Below are positions 46,229 through 54,353 of a stretch of 59,192 bases of DNA, in pieces; positions within the stretch are counted from its first letter, which is position 1, and each line of letters opens with the position of its first letter. Source of the stretch: Caldilineaceae bacterium (GTDB lineage: Bacteria > Chloroflexota > Anaerolineae > Caldilineales > Caldilineaceae); assembly GCA_018003515.1 (NCBI GenBank), contig JAGNDO010000015.1, forward strand, positions 37,773-96,964, read 5' to 3'. The position numbers and the translations under genes were made by a program. The notes beneath the pieces are model-generated. The model did no database searches. It saw nothing but the letters and a program-made list of their open reading frames with translations, and was not told the DNA's origin.

Positions 46229-46348
46229 GGACGTCTCCTTTCTAAACCTGAGGGATATCGAGGATGCGTTTCCAGTATACCCTGCGATGGGCTGGAGCGA
46301 TATACGCCATCGTGCGTATATTTTGCCACTTTTTGGGTGTCTCATCGG

Positions 46349-46441
46349 TCATTTCCTCTCGTCAAGCATCATCTTGCCGGCTGGTGGACTCAAAATCCCA
46401 ACTGCGGCGGCGGTCTGCCAACCCTCGCGACTTCGTTTCAT
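46349..46441 (-). CDS. Conserved 30-residue peptide, copy A
   Basis: ATG 46441 follows AAAGGAGGCTCACC, an almost ideal binding site; stop TGA at 46349. The peptide has a basic start (MKRSREGWQ), a short hydrophobic core (AAAVGILS) and a charged end (PAGKMMLDERK). Copies B (47188) and C (51729) differ at several codons but keep frame, length and RBS. Begins 18 bases after the stop of lipoprotein 3. Function unknown; a leader, secreted signal or membrane micro-protein is possible. Confidence 0.65.
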   Translation of the reverse strand: MKRSREGWQTAAAVGILSPPAGKMMLDERK

Positions 46442-46459
46442 GGTGAGCCTCCTTTGATG

Positions 46460-47068
46460 TTATGGCAAGACTGCCGATGTGGTAGCGACGACACCCTGTT
46501 CTTGCTTCAAGACAGGCCCGTAATAATGATAAATCGTCTTCATAAGCCGAATCGTGATTTCGCCCTTCGGTAATTCATCCCGGGGAAGCTCGATCATGTG
46601 ATAGTAAGAATTCTGATCAGCAGATTCGACTGCAGAACGGATCAGGTTCGAGTGTAGAGTCAGGACTTGGTTCTGCAGGTCAACAACCGATAGACAAAAA
46701 GTCAGACTACCACTGCTTTCAGTGCCTGAGAAGGCAATCATGACAATATACCTATCAAAGTTGATCTTTCTTAGAGTCTCAATTGCTCCCTCTCGGAGAT
46801 ACAGGCTGATCTGCGCAATCTCATCAGAATCACCTACGACGACCACACCAGGTTTTGCGCGTTCATACGCAAAGCCTGATACATTCTCTCGATCCAAGCT
46901 GGTCCAGAGTAGGCTATCTTTAGTTGTCTCGTTCTGAGCCAGTTCTTCACAGGTGGGCATGTCTCGTGTCGAACTCGAACTCAGAAATGGTGGTGGCTGA
47001 CACCCTGCCAGCAGCAGCAAGGCCAGTACCACCAATAGCCAACAGTTTGATGCACGAATCTGTCTCAT
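46460..47068 (-). CDS. PrcB-like lipoprotein 3
   Basis: A 202-residue lipoprotein: LVVLALLLLAGC lipobox, short linker, and the shared C-terminal domain FDRYIVMIAFSGTESSGSLTFCLSVV ... NSYYHMIELPRDELPKGEITIRLM. Its N-terminus is closely related to lipoprotein 2 (RASNCWLL versus TPSCWLL) and the nucleotide leader is nearly identical, showing recent duplication. AAAGGAGACGACC precedes the ATG. It is the first lipoprotein after promoter 47321-47348 and peptide copy B. Confidence 0.75.
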   Translation of the reverse strand: MRQIRASNCWLLVVLALLLLAGCQPPPFLSSSSTRDMPTCEELAQNETTKDSLLWTSLDRENVSGFAYERAKPGVVVVGDSDEIAQISLYLREGAIETLRKINFDRYIVMIAFSGTESSGSLTFCLSVVDLQNQVLTLHSNLIRSAVESADQNSYYHMIELPRDELPKGEITIRLMKTIYHYYGPVLKQEQGVVATTSAVLP

Positions 47069-47187
47069 GGTCGTCTCCTTTCTAAATCTGAGGGATATCG
47101 AGGATGCATTCCCAGCATACCATGCGATGTGTTGGGGCGATATACGCCAGCGTGCGTATATTTGCCACTTTTTGGGTGTCTCGCCAG

Positions 47188-47280
47188 TCATTTCCTCTCG
47201 TCAGGCATCATCTTGCCGGCTGGCAGACTCAAAATCCCAACTGCGGCGGCAATCTGCCAATTCTTGCGACTTTGTTTCAT
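47188..47280 (-). CDS. Conserved 30-residue peptide, copy B
   Basis: ATG 47280 after AAGGAGGCTCACC; stop at 47188. Begins MKQSRKNWQI, core AAAVGILSLPAG, end KMMPDERK. First gene after the G7-tract promoter. Nucleotide changes relative to copies A and C include several synonymous or conservative ones, with no indels in the peptide while indels occur just downstream, which supports translation. Confidence 0.65.
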   Translation of the reverse strand: MKQSRKNWQIAAAVGILSLPAGKMMPDERK

Positions 47281-47320
47281 GGTGAGCCTCCTTATCTAGA
47301 TTTGACGAGAGCTTACGTAT

Positions 47321-47348
47321 AGCTTACCACATAGGGGGGGTAAATCAA
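47321..47348 (-). promoter_or_regulatory. Putative phase-variable promoter, copy B (G7 tract)
   Basis: On the minus strand TTGATT (47348-47343), a 16-base spacer containing C7 (plus-strand G 47334-47340) and TAAGCT (47326-47321), followed by TATACG and a second TAAGCT. The equivalent in copy C has C13 and a 21-base spacer. Confidence 0.5.
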
Positions 47349-47372
47349 GAGGCAATTGGAGCGTTTGGCTGG

Positions 47373-47417
47373 TGCTGACGAAAGAGTTCAAGAAGCGGTT
47401 GGGGAGTAGGAGGCGGG
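47373..47417 (+). pseudogene. Remnant of an etfA 3' end
   Basis: About 45 bases align with the last codons of etfA (44655-44698) and run past its stop (shared AGTAGGAGGCGG), with scattered substitutions and a one-base deletion before the stop. It is followed, as at etfA, by a GGGGGACGCAGC terminator. It marks an old duplication or rearrangement junction. Confidence 0.75.
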
Positions 47418-47434
47418 TAGGTAAGGCATAAGTA

Positions 47435-47482
47435 GAACAAAACGGGGGACGCAGCGTCCGCTGCGTCCCCCGTTTTGTTCTA
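47435..47482. terminator. Terminator hairpin GGGGGACGCAGC, copy 2
   Basis: AGAACAAAACGGGGGACGCA... with its full reverse complement ...TGCGTCCCCCGTTTTGTTCT; ends the protease gene and duplicates the element at 44729-44773. Confidence 0.9.
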
Positions 47483-47493
47483 CCCACCCTCAC

Positions 47494-50400
47494 TCACTCC
47501 AGGATGCCGCTGATACTGAAGGCCCGATCCATGTTGGGCGGATTGGCGGCATCGTAGTTGCCCACCGCCACAATGGGCTGGGGGCCGTCCGCCGCCACGA
47601 CACCGCTACCGCTGAATGAGCCGGAGACATGGGCCGGCAGGTACCATTGGTATAAGCCCCACGGGTTGACGGTGGGGGATGGCAACGGATTGCCCTGGTT
47701 CGTGCCGTTGCTGTTGAAGAGGCGGAGGGTGGCCGTTGTGCTGCTGGCGCTGGCATTCTGCATGACCACGCTGCTGACCCGATTGTCACTGCTATATTGG
47801 CTGACAAGCAGGGGAAATCGGACCCCATGACCGCCGTTCGGAATGGCCTCATACGCCATCCCTTTGCCCAATGGATTGCCGTAGGACTCGGTCACGACCG
47901 CCACGATGGGCTGCCCGGATGAGCGGATGCGGGCGCTGAAGATCCCGGTGCCGATTCCCGCGCTCGGGGTGTATAGACTACGATAGCCCTTCGCCGGTAC
48001 ATTGGCGAGTGGCGTTGTGAGTACATATACACCGGACTCATTGTAGTAGTCAACATTGATGGTCGTGGCCGCGGAGCCGACATTTTGCACGGTTAGAGCT
48101 GTCACCCAGCCGTAATAGCTGTTCATGATGATGGGGGCATAGAGGGTGGACGCGCCAGTACTGAAAGCGGTATGGCCTTCGTAGACATTGCCGTTATGAT
48201 GGTACGCAGTGGCCGCAATCTGCGCCGTGTTCCCGGAGACAAGGGGGGCGGCGGTGAGGGTGACGGCGCTGAAGGCGTTGTTGGCTGCGCCGCCGAACGT
48301 GTAGCGACCCTGGCTAGGGATATCCCTAGAGTCAGTGCCGACAGAGTTGCCAGCACTGTCATAGTAGGTGATCGTGACCCTAACGCCCGACGCCCCAGTA
48401 TTTTGAACCGCCACATCCGAATACCACCCATAGTAGTTGTTGAAGACAGCCGGGATGTGGAGCGTAGACGCCGGGGCGTTGCCATTTCGACTCAGGCTTC
48501 CTATGCCCGCATAGCCATAGGTGCCGGAACCGGTGGTCTCAACCACCGCTGACAGGTCTTCGCTGCCATCCACAATCGCGCTACCCTGGAAGTTGCTGAA
48601 AAAACTGAAGAGTTCAGTAGTCCAGGTCGCATTGGGTTGGAGCATATTGCCGGAATGTTCGGCAACATAGGAACGACTGGCGGCGAAGTTGCCGGGGGGG
48701 TGAAAATAGGTGACGGTCACCTCTCTCGGCTCAGTCCCGTCGTTACGGAGGGTGAGGGTGCTGTTCCAGCCGCTGTTGTTGCGCCGTATGTCGGGCAGGT
48801 AGGTAGCCTGCTTCGTCCAGGCGATGCCGAGCTGATTGACCCCTGGGTCGGCACTGCTGCCCGACCGCCGGCTGACCTCGATCTGGTACTGGCCTGTATC
48901 TGGTGCAACGAACTCGACAATTTCATAGTTGTTGTACAAGGAGAGCGAGGAGGTCGTTTCCTGGCCGTTCGGTCGGAAAACTTTCAATTCGAAGTTATCA
49001 AAGAGCGTGTCGTTGTTATAGTTCAAACTTGGCCCATCTGCATTCGACAACCAAGCAATCGCCACACGGATTCGCTCCCCACTCGAAGCGGAAAACAAAT
49101 AGTAGATCGGGTTGCTGAAAGACGGATCCCAACTTGTCGTCGGTTTCTGCCACCAGCAAGGTTGGTGGCACGTCGTTCCTGCCGATCCCTGTACTTGGGC
49201 GATCTGGTCGGCCAGTGCAGCATCGATGGCACCGGCACCGTCTGAGCCTGACAGGGCGCGAGCTCCTTCCAGATTATGGACGGCGGACGCCAGCAGAATG
49301 GCTTTGACAGCAGATGGCTGATTCTTCAAGGCAGCGTCGCGATGCATGAGCAAAGCAGCCACACCTGCCACCTGAGGTGCAGCGAGACTGGTACCGCTCC
49401 CTGCTGATCCAGCTACCGTCTGGATATTCGTACCCGGCGCTGCCAACTCAGGCTTCTCTACGCCAGTATTCGGGTTGACATAGGCCGAGTCCCCATCCAA
49501 GAAATCGTCAGACCAGTTGGCAGTATTCAGATCGCTAGCGCGGCCAACGGCAATGGCATTCCAGCCTTTTCCAGGAGATGTAACATTAGTGATGCCATTA
49601 TTCTGTGCAATATTGCCTGCAGCCGCAACACTTGTCACTCTTTCCATACGCACCCAATAGTCAACTGCACGGTCCGTAAATTGTAGATTCTGATCTGTTT
49701 CAAATCTCAGACTCATGTTGATCACGTCGGCAGATTGTGTTTGCGCCGCCCACTGTAGTGCAGTAACAAATCGCTGTTGATCTTCTGCCCCATTGACTGT
49801 CGCAAGCCATCCTGCATCTAAAACTGATGCCCCTTTGGCCACACCAGGCAGTGATGTACTGTTGCACGCGGCAATAGCGGCAACGTAGCTTTTGTGGGGG
49901 TCAGTGCTTGATAATGACGTGTCGCGTGTCGCAGCCACCGTCAAGCAATTTCGCACTGTTTGGTTGATGTTGCCCCCTTCCAGAATAGCGATTTTGACGC
50001 CCGCGCCATTATAGCCCCTTTGCCAGACTTGCGGTACACGGTCAGTCGCAACGGCGATATCCAATTCGGGCTGTCCCTCACTCTCAATCAGGAATATCTC
50101 TGCAACAAGCGGATTCTCGACAAGCTTCTCTATCTCCGGCCTAGCCAACAAGGTACTCAATGCTGGCATGCCTGTAAACTCGGTGACAGGACGAGCTTGT
50201 CCGCGTAACTCGACAGCTAGAGGCTCGACGCGCTGTGCGACGCTGGCGTTGAGCAGTTTCACGTATCTGTCGTGGATAGTCTGAGCCTGCTGCTCATCCG
50301 GTACGGCCCAGGGAACGCCTTGCGTGTGCAGCGCTTCCAGGGCCGTTGGGTCGCCTTCGGCGGCTTCTATGAATAGCTCCTCGACTGATTTTTCTTGTTC

Positions 50401-50892
50401 CGATTGCGCCACCCAAATAGCCACCGGTAGTAGTTCTTGTGCGTCAGCGTTCTGAAGCCGTTCGTACAAACCCGGATTCAGCTTGCCATACTTCTGTGCG
50501 TAGGCAGCGCGTTCGGCGGCAATCAACCCTGTCACATCGGTCTCGACGGCGTCGCTTGTCATGTCGATCAACAGTTCCGTGTCGGCAGAAGGCGTATCGG
50601 TGGGGGCAGCGATCACAAATCGGACGAAGGTGCGATTCAGCGTCGGAAAGCTGACATCTTCGCGGAAACGGATCGCAAGTTGGTCGGGAGAGAGCTTGCG
50701 CTGCTCGGCCACGTAATCGAGCGCGCGTTGGGCAGCAGGATCGAGGGGATATTTCTGGTCGGTGGGAGTTGGCGGGGGCAAGGGCGAATCGAATTGTGGA
50801 GCAGTGGAGTCCTGCGCCGATGCACCAAAGTTGGCAACTATGAAGCCAGTTGCAGCGATCAACAACATCAGGATGAGAATTCGTGTACGCAT
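47494..50892 (-). CDS. Secreted subtilisin-like (S8) protease with C-terminal beta repeats
   Basis: 1132 residues: signal peptide (1-26), a long propeptide-like region (27-280), S8 catalytic domain (about 285-560), a jelly-roll-like region (about 590-700) and about four tandem ~100-residue beta repeats (each with a P..xN.YYGW...L.VQN.G pattern) to the end. Catalytic His333 (PHKSYVAAIA), oxyanion Asn427 (AAAGN) and Ser502 (GTSLAAPQVAG) are present, but the usual Asp of VIDTG is Glu305 (IAILEGG), and HGTHVAG is HKSYVAA. It may be active with Glu, or regulated. CGAAGGAGTGAAAT precedes the ATG. Lies 34 bases after lipoprotein 4 in one operon. Confidence 0.9.
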   Translation of the reverse strand: MRTRILILMLLIAATGFIVANFGASAQDSTAPQFDSPLPPPTPTDQKYPLDPAAQRALDYVAEQRKLSPDQLAIRFREDVSFPTLNRTFVRFVIAAPTDTPSADTELLIDMTSDAVETDVTGLIAAERAAYAQKYGKLNPGLYERLQNADAQELLPVAIWVAQSEQEKSVEELFIEAAEGDPTALEALHTQGVPWAVPDEQQAQTIHDRYVKLLNASVAQRVEPLAVELRGQARPVTEFTGMPALSTLLARPEIEKLVENPLVAEIFLIESEGQPELDIAVATDRVPQVWQRGYNGAGVKIAILEGGNINQTVRNCLTVAATRDTSLSSTDPHKSYVAAIAACNSTSLPGVAKGASVLDAGWLATVNGAEDQQRFVTALQWAAQTQSADVINMSLRFETDQNLQFTDRAVDYWVRMERVTSVAAAGNIAQNNGITNVTSPGKGWNAIAVGRASDLNTANWSDDFLDGDSAYVNPNTGVEKPELAAPGTNIQTVAGSAGSGTSLAAPQVAGVAALLMHRDAALKNQPSAVKAILLASAVHNLEGARALSGSDGAGAIDAALADQIAQVQGSAGTTCHQPCWWQKPTTSWDPSFSNPIYYLFSASSGERIRVAIAWLSNADGPSLNYNNDTLFDNFELKVFRPNGQETTSSLSLYNNYEIVEFVAPDTGQYQIEVSRRSGSSADPGVNQLGIAWTKQATYLPDIRRNNSGWNSTLTLRNDGTEPREVTVTYFHPPGNFAASRSYVAEHSGNMLQPNATWTTELFSFFSNFQGSAIVDGSEDLSAVVETTGSGTYGYAGIGSLSRNGNAPASTLHIPAVFNNYYGWYSDVAVQNTGASGVRVTITYYDSAGNSVGTDSRDIPSQGRYTFGGAANNAFSAVTLTAAPLVSGNTAQIAATAYHHNGNVYEGHTAFSTGASTLYAPIIMNSYYGWVTALTVQNVGSAATTINVDYYNESGVYVLTTPLANVPAKGYRSLYTPSAGIGTGIFSARIRSSGQPIVAVVTESYGNPLGKGMAYEAIPNGGHGVRFPLLVSQYSSDNRVSSVVMQNASASSTTATLRLFNSNGTNQGNPLPSPTVNPWGLYQWYLPAHVSGSFSGSGVVAADGPQPIVAVGNYDAANPPNMDRAFSISGILE

Positions 50893-50926
50893 ATTTCACT
50901 CCTTCGGGGTAAAGTTCGATTGGGGA

Positions 50927-51532
50927 TCAACATGGATACTTGCCACCGTCACACAACCTAGCAAGCAAATTGACGCTAATAAAAGACGGTCTGGAATCGC
51001 TGGGAAACATGTCTCTCAGGCTAACCTTCACAATATGATAGGGAAACGTATAGGCTTGCGTAACGCCTACCCCTTCTGCTGGCACCCAAAATTGCGCATA
51101 AACGTTAAAATCCTCAGACACACTGATTCGCTCAATGAAAGTCTCGCGGCGGCCTTCTCCGCGTAAGCCACGCAACAATGCAAAGACTATGTACGTGTCG
51201 TAGTCAATGTCGTGGAGATAATCGACGGTGGCCGACGGCAGAAGACCAATCAGTGGTTCAATATCCTGCACTGATTCGATCTTATAGAGGTGTGACACCG
51301 TGGGCATAACTCCAGGCAGGGTAGTGCGCGAATCGAGCTTTTCCGACATCTCAGGAACACCGGCGGATTCAGGCAGCAGCCAGCGCGAGCCATTATCGAC
51401 ATCTATCGTTTGAAATGGAATGACGCGTTCGTCTTCGTGAACCGGCAATATCCCCGGCGTCGATGCGCCAGATGAGCAGGCGGTCAACAACACCCCTGCC
51501 AGCAAAATGAAAACAACAGCAAGTTTGGACAT
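50927..51532 (-). CDS. PrcB-like lipoprotein 4, upstream of the protease
   Basis: A 201-residue lipoprotein with GVLLTAC lipobox. The shared domain is IDYDTYIVFALLRGLRGEGRRETFIERI ... VYAQFWVPAEGVGVTQAYTFPYHIVKVSL, the clearest PrcB_C-like pattern in the set. ATG 51532 follows GGAGGTGACTTT. Spacing of 34 bases to the protease start implies co-expression, as for prcB and the subtilisin-family prtP in Treponema denticola. The frame-shifted start of an older lipoprotein of the copy A/B type (51537-51608, 23 codons) lies just upstream. Confidence 0.75.
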   Translation of the reverse strand: MSKLAVVFILLAGVLLTACSSGASTPGILPVHEDERVIPFQTIDVDNGSRWLLPESAGVPEMSEKLDSRTTLPGVMPTVSHLYKIESVQDIEPLIGLLPSATVDYLHDIDYDTYIVFALLRGLRGEGRRETFIERISVSEDFNVYAQFWVPAEGVGVTQAYTFPYHIVKVSLRDMFPSDSRPSFISVNLLARLCDGGKYPC

Positions 51533-51536
51533 AAAG

Positions 51537-51608
51537 TCACCTCCATCCAATATTATCTAGCTCAAAGAAAACGGTAGATAGAACAACTTGGCACACGAAT
51601 GTGTTCAT
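51537..51608 (-). pseudogene. Frameshifted lipoprotein start remnant
   Basis: After AAAGGAGACGACC an ATG opens a 23-residue frame (MNTFVCQVVLST...). Its DNA aligns with the starts of lipoproteins 2 and 3 but with a one-base loss near codon 2, after which homology fades. Probably the decayed original first gene of module C. Confidence 0.5.
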
Positions 51609-51728
51609 GGTCGTCTCCTTTCTAAATCTGAGGGATATCGAGGATGCGTTTCCAGTATACCCTGCGATGGGCTGGAGCGATATACGCCATCGTGCGTATA
51701 TTTTGCCACTTTTTGGGTGTCTCATCGG

Positions 51729-51821
51729 TCATTTCCTCTCGTCAGGCATCATCTTGCCGGCCGGCAGACTCAAAATCCCAACTGCGGCGGCAATTTGCCA
51801 ACCCTTGCGACCTTGTTTCAT
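51729..51821 (-). CDS. Conserved 30-residue peptide, copy C
   Basis: ATG 51821 after AAGGAGGCTCACC, stop at 51729. Begins MKQGRKGWQI, core AAAVGILSLPAG, end KMMPDERK. First gene after the G13-tract promoter and upstream of lipoprotein 4 and the protease. Confidence 0.65.
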   Translation of the reverse strand: MKQGRKGWQIAAAVGILSLPAGKMMPDERK

Positions 51822-51861
51822 GGTGAGCCTCCTTATCTGGATTTGACGCGAGCTTACGTAT

Positions 51862-51894
51862 AGTTTACCACGTGGGGGGGGGGGGGTAATTCAA
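51862..51894 (-). promoter_or_regulatory. Putative phase-variable promoter, copy C (G13 tract)
   Basis: On the minus strand TTGAAT (51894-51889), a 21-base spacer with C13 (plus-strand G 51874-51886) and TAAACT (51867-51862), then TATACG. Five bases longer than the spacer in copy B. Confidence 0.5.
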
Positions 51895-52047
51895 GAGGCA
51901 ATTTGAGCGTTTGAGCGCTTTGCCCGGCACCTTTTTGCTCAACCATAAACCCGCTCTCAAACTTTCCCATCCCCTGTGGTAAAATCAGGGCACTATTCTA
52001 TTCGGTCGTGCGCGGTCTCGGCACGCTCACTTGAGCGGTGAAAAATT

Positions 52048-53379
52048 ATGACTGACTATCATGCGTCCTTCCGCTGTTTCCGGGGCTGTCCCGGTGAGTA
52101 TTCTGTCTACGATGTGATCTATACCTGCCCCACGTGCGGCGGGCTGTTGGAGGTTCACCACGATCTGGCTCCCTTGCAGGAACGCACGGGGGACGAGTGG
52201 CGGGCCTTGCTGGACAGCCGCATGGGGGCCACGTCCTGGCCCTATGGCAGCGGGGTGTGGCGGTACAAAGAATGGGTGCTGCCGCACCTTGCCGACGAGC
52301 ATGTGGTCAGCACCTATGAGGGCAACAGCAATCTGTTTTGGGCCAGCCGGTTGGGCCAGCAGATCAATGTGCCCGACCTGTGGGTGAAGATGTGCGGCAA
52401 CAGCCACACGGGCAGCTTCAAAGATTTGGGCATGACTGTCCTGGTCAGCGCGGTGAAGCAGATGATGGGGACCGGGAGCAGCCCAGTCCGGGCCGTGGCC
52501 GCGGCCAGCACGGGGGACACCAGCGCAGCCTTGGCCGCCTATGCCGCGGCCGCGGGCGTGCCGTCGATTATCTTTTTGCCCCAGGGCAAGGTCAGCCCGG
52601 CCCAGTTGATCCAGCCCATCGCCAACGGGGCGCATGTGCTGGCCCTGGACACGGATTTTGACGGCTGTATGCAGATCGTCAAGGAAGTGACCCAGGACGA
52701 CAGCATCTATTTGGCCAACTCTATGAACAGCCTGCGCATTGAGGGTCAGAAGACCGTGGCCTTTGAAATTGTGCAGCAGTTTGATTGGCAAGTCCCCGAC
52801 TGGATCATCATCCCCGTGGGCAATTTGGGCAACATCAGCGCCATGTACAAGGGGTTCAAACTGCTGATGGATTTGGGCATCACGGACAAAATGCCCAGAT
52901 TGGTGGCGGCCCAGGCGGCCAAAGCCAACCCGCTTTATCAGAGCTATCTGGCCGGATTTGCCGACAAGAGCGTCCTCAAAGCCCAGACCACTCTTGCCTC
53001 AGCGATCCAGATCGGAGACCCGGTCAGCTATGAAAAAGCTGTGCAGGCTATCCAAGCCACCAATGGCATCGTCGAGCAGGCCACGGAGCATGAACTGGCC
53101 AATGCCGCGGCTAGGGCCGACCTGACCGGGATGTACACCTGTCCCCACACGGGGGTGGCGTTGGCGGTGCTGTTCAAGCTGGTGGGCCGGGGGGAGATCC
53201 GGCCCGACGAGCGGGTGGTGGTGATCAGCACGGCGCATGGGTTGAAGTTTACGCCGTTCAAGGTGGGCTATCATGAGGGCACCCTGGCCGAGGTGGAGAG
53301 CGAGTTGGCCAATCCGCCGACCTATTTGCCGGCGGACGCGGAGATTGTGAAAGAGACGATTCGGCGGCGGTTGGGTTAA
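52048..53379 (+). CDS. thrC: Threonine synthase
   Basis: A PLP enzyme converting O-phosphohomoserine to threonine, 443 residues. Lys125 in [11 protein letters not shown] forms the Schiff base; [20 protein letters not shown] and [14 protein letters not shown] contact the cofactor phosphate. The N-terminus has a zinc-ribbon-like CFRGC ... CPTCGG, as in many bacterial enzymes. An extended -10 (TGGTAAAAT, 51977-51985) lies about 63 bases upstream. A GAGCGGTGAAAAATT stretch lies just before the ATG. Confidence 0.94.
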   Translation: MTDYHASFRCFRGCPGEYSVYDVIYTCPTCGGLLEVHHDLAPLQERTGDEWRALLDSRMGATSWPYGSGVWRYKEWVLPHLADEHVVSTYEGNSNLFWASRLGQQINVPDLWVKMCGNSHTGSFKDLGMTVLVSAVKQMMGTGSSPVRAVAAASTGDTSAALAAYAAAAGVPSIIFLPQGKVSPAQLIQPIANGAHVLALDTDFDGCMQIVKEVTQDDSIYLANSMNSLRIEGQKTVAFEIVQQFDWQVPDWIIIPVGNLGNISAMYKGFKLLMDLGITDKMPRLVAAQAAKANPLYQSYLAGFADKSVLKAQTTLASAIQIGDPVSYEKAVQAIQATNGIVEQATEHELANAAARADLTGMYTCPHTGVALAVLFKLVGRGEIRPDERVVVISTAHGLKFTPFKVGYHEGTLAEVESELANPPTYLPADAEIVKETIRRRLG

Positions 53380-53491
53380 GTATATCGAGTATCGTGTATC
53401 GAGTATTTCGTGGCGGGGCTAGGTCCATTCGTTTAGACACGAATCTTTGTCAGGCCCCCAAATACTCGAACCACGACACTCGATAAAATTT
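53380..53491. repeat. ATCGAGTATCG inverted repeat
   Basis: Left arm 53382-53408 and right arm about 53462-53488, with an inner ATTCGT/ACGAAT stem, between thrC and ppk2. It stops just before the ppk2 RBS. Confidence 0.88.
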
Positions 53492-53511
53492 CAAAAAAAG
53501 GAGATCGAACC

Positions 53512-54330
53512 ATGACACACATCGACACGGAACGCTTTCGGGTAAAACCGGGCAAAAAGGTGAATCTGAACAGTTGGGATCCCAGCGGGACCGGGGAGTT
53601 TGAGGGGGGCAAGAAGGAAGGCGAGAAGATCACCGCCGGGCTGAACGGGGAGTTGGAGGCGTTGCAGGAGTTGCTCTATGCCGAGGGCAAGCACAAGGTG
53701 TTGATCGTGCTTCAGGCTATGGACACGGGGGGCAAGGACGGGGCAATCCGTCATGTGTTTGATGGGGTGAACCCGCAAGGGGTGAAGGTGGCCAGCTTCA
53801 AGGTGCCCACGCCGGAGGAGGCGGCCCACGACTATCTGTGGCGCATCCACAAGCAGACGCCGGGCAAGGGGGAGATTACCATCTTCAACCGCAGCCATTA
53901 TGAGGATGTGCTGGTGGTGCGGGTACACAATTTTGTGCCGCCGGAGGTGTGGGAGAAGCGCTACGCCCAGATCGCCGCCTTTGAGAAACAATTGGCCGAA
54001 GAGGGCACGACGATCCTCAAGTTCTACCTGCACATCGACCTGGCCGAGCAGAAGGAGCGCTTGCAGGCCCGGCTGGACGAACCGGACAAGCGCTGGAAGT
54101 TCAGCACGGGGGATCTGGCCGAGCGCAAGCTGTGGGGCGAGTATACGGCGGCCTATGAGGCGGTGCTGTCCAAGACCAGCAAAGACTATGCGCCCTGGTA
54201 TATCGTCCCGGCCAACCGCAAGTGGTTCCGCAATTTGGTCATCTCCCAGGTGATTGTGGACACCCTGCGCGGGCTGGAGATGAAATTCCCCCAGCCGGAA
54301 GATGGGCTGGATGAATTGGTCATTGACTAG
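53512..54330 (+). CDS. Polyphosphate kinase 2 family protein
   Basis: A 272-residue PPK2 that uses polyphosphate to phosphorylate nucleotides. Walker A AMDTGGKDGAIRHVF, IFNRSHYEDVLVVRVH (Walker B region), YLHIDLAEQKERLQARLDEP and the lid WKFSTGDLAERKLWGEYTAAYE, then PWYIVPANRKWFRN. The length fits class I or III single-domain enzymes; AMP versus ADP preference is not readable. AAAAAAAGGAGATCGAACC precedes the ATG. Confidence 0.92.
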   Translation: MTHIDTERFRVKPGKKVNLNSWDPSGTGEFEGGKKEGEKITAGLNGELEALQELLYAEGKHKVLIVLQAMDTGGKDGAIRHVFDGVNPQGVKVASFKVPTPEEAAHDYLWRIHKQTPGKGEITIFNRSHYEDVLVVRVHNFVPPEVWEKRYAQIAAFEKQLAEEGTTILKFYLHIDLAEQKERLQARLDEPDKRWKFSTGDLAERKLWGEYTAAYEAVLSKTSKDYAPWYIVPANRKWFRNLVISQVIVDTLRGLEMKFPQPEDGLDELVID

Positions 54331-54353
54331 ACGCAGAAGGTGATGGTGGGAAT

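Noticed and set aside
46229-46345. 39-codon in-frame extension before lipoproteins (MRHPKSGKIY...)
   Set aside because: Open in modules A and C but the ATG is lost and the frame shifted in module B, so it is a leader, not coding.
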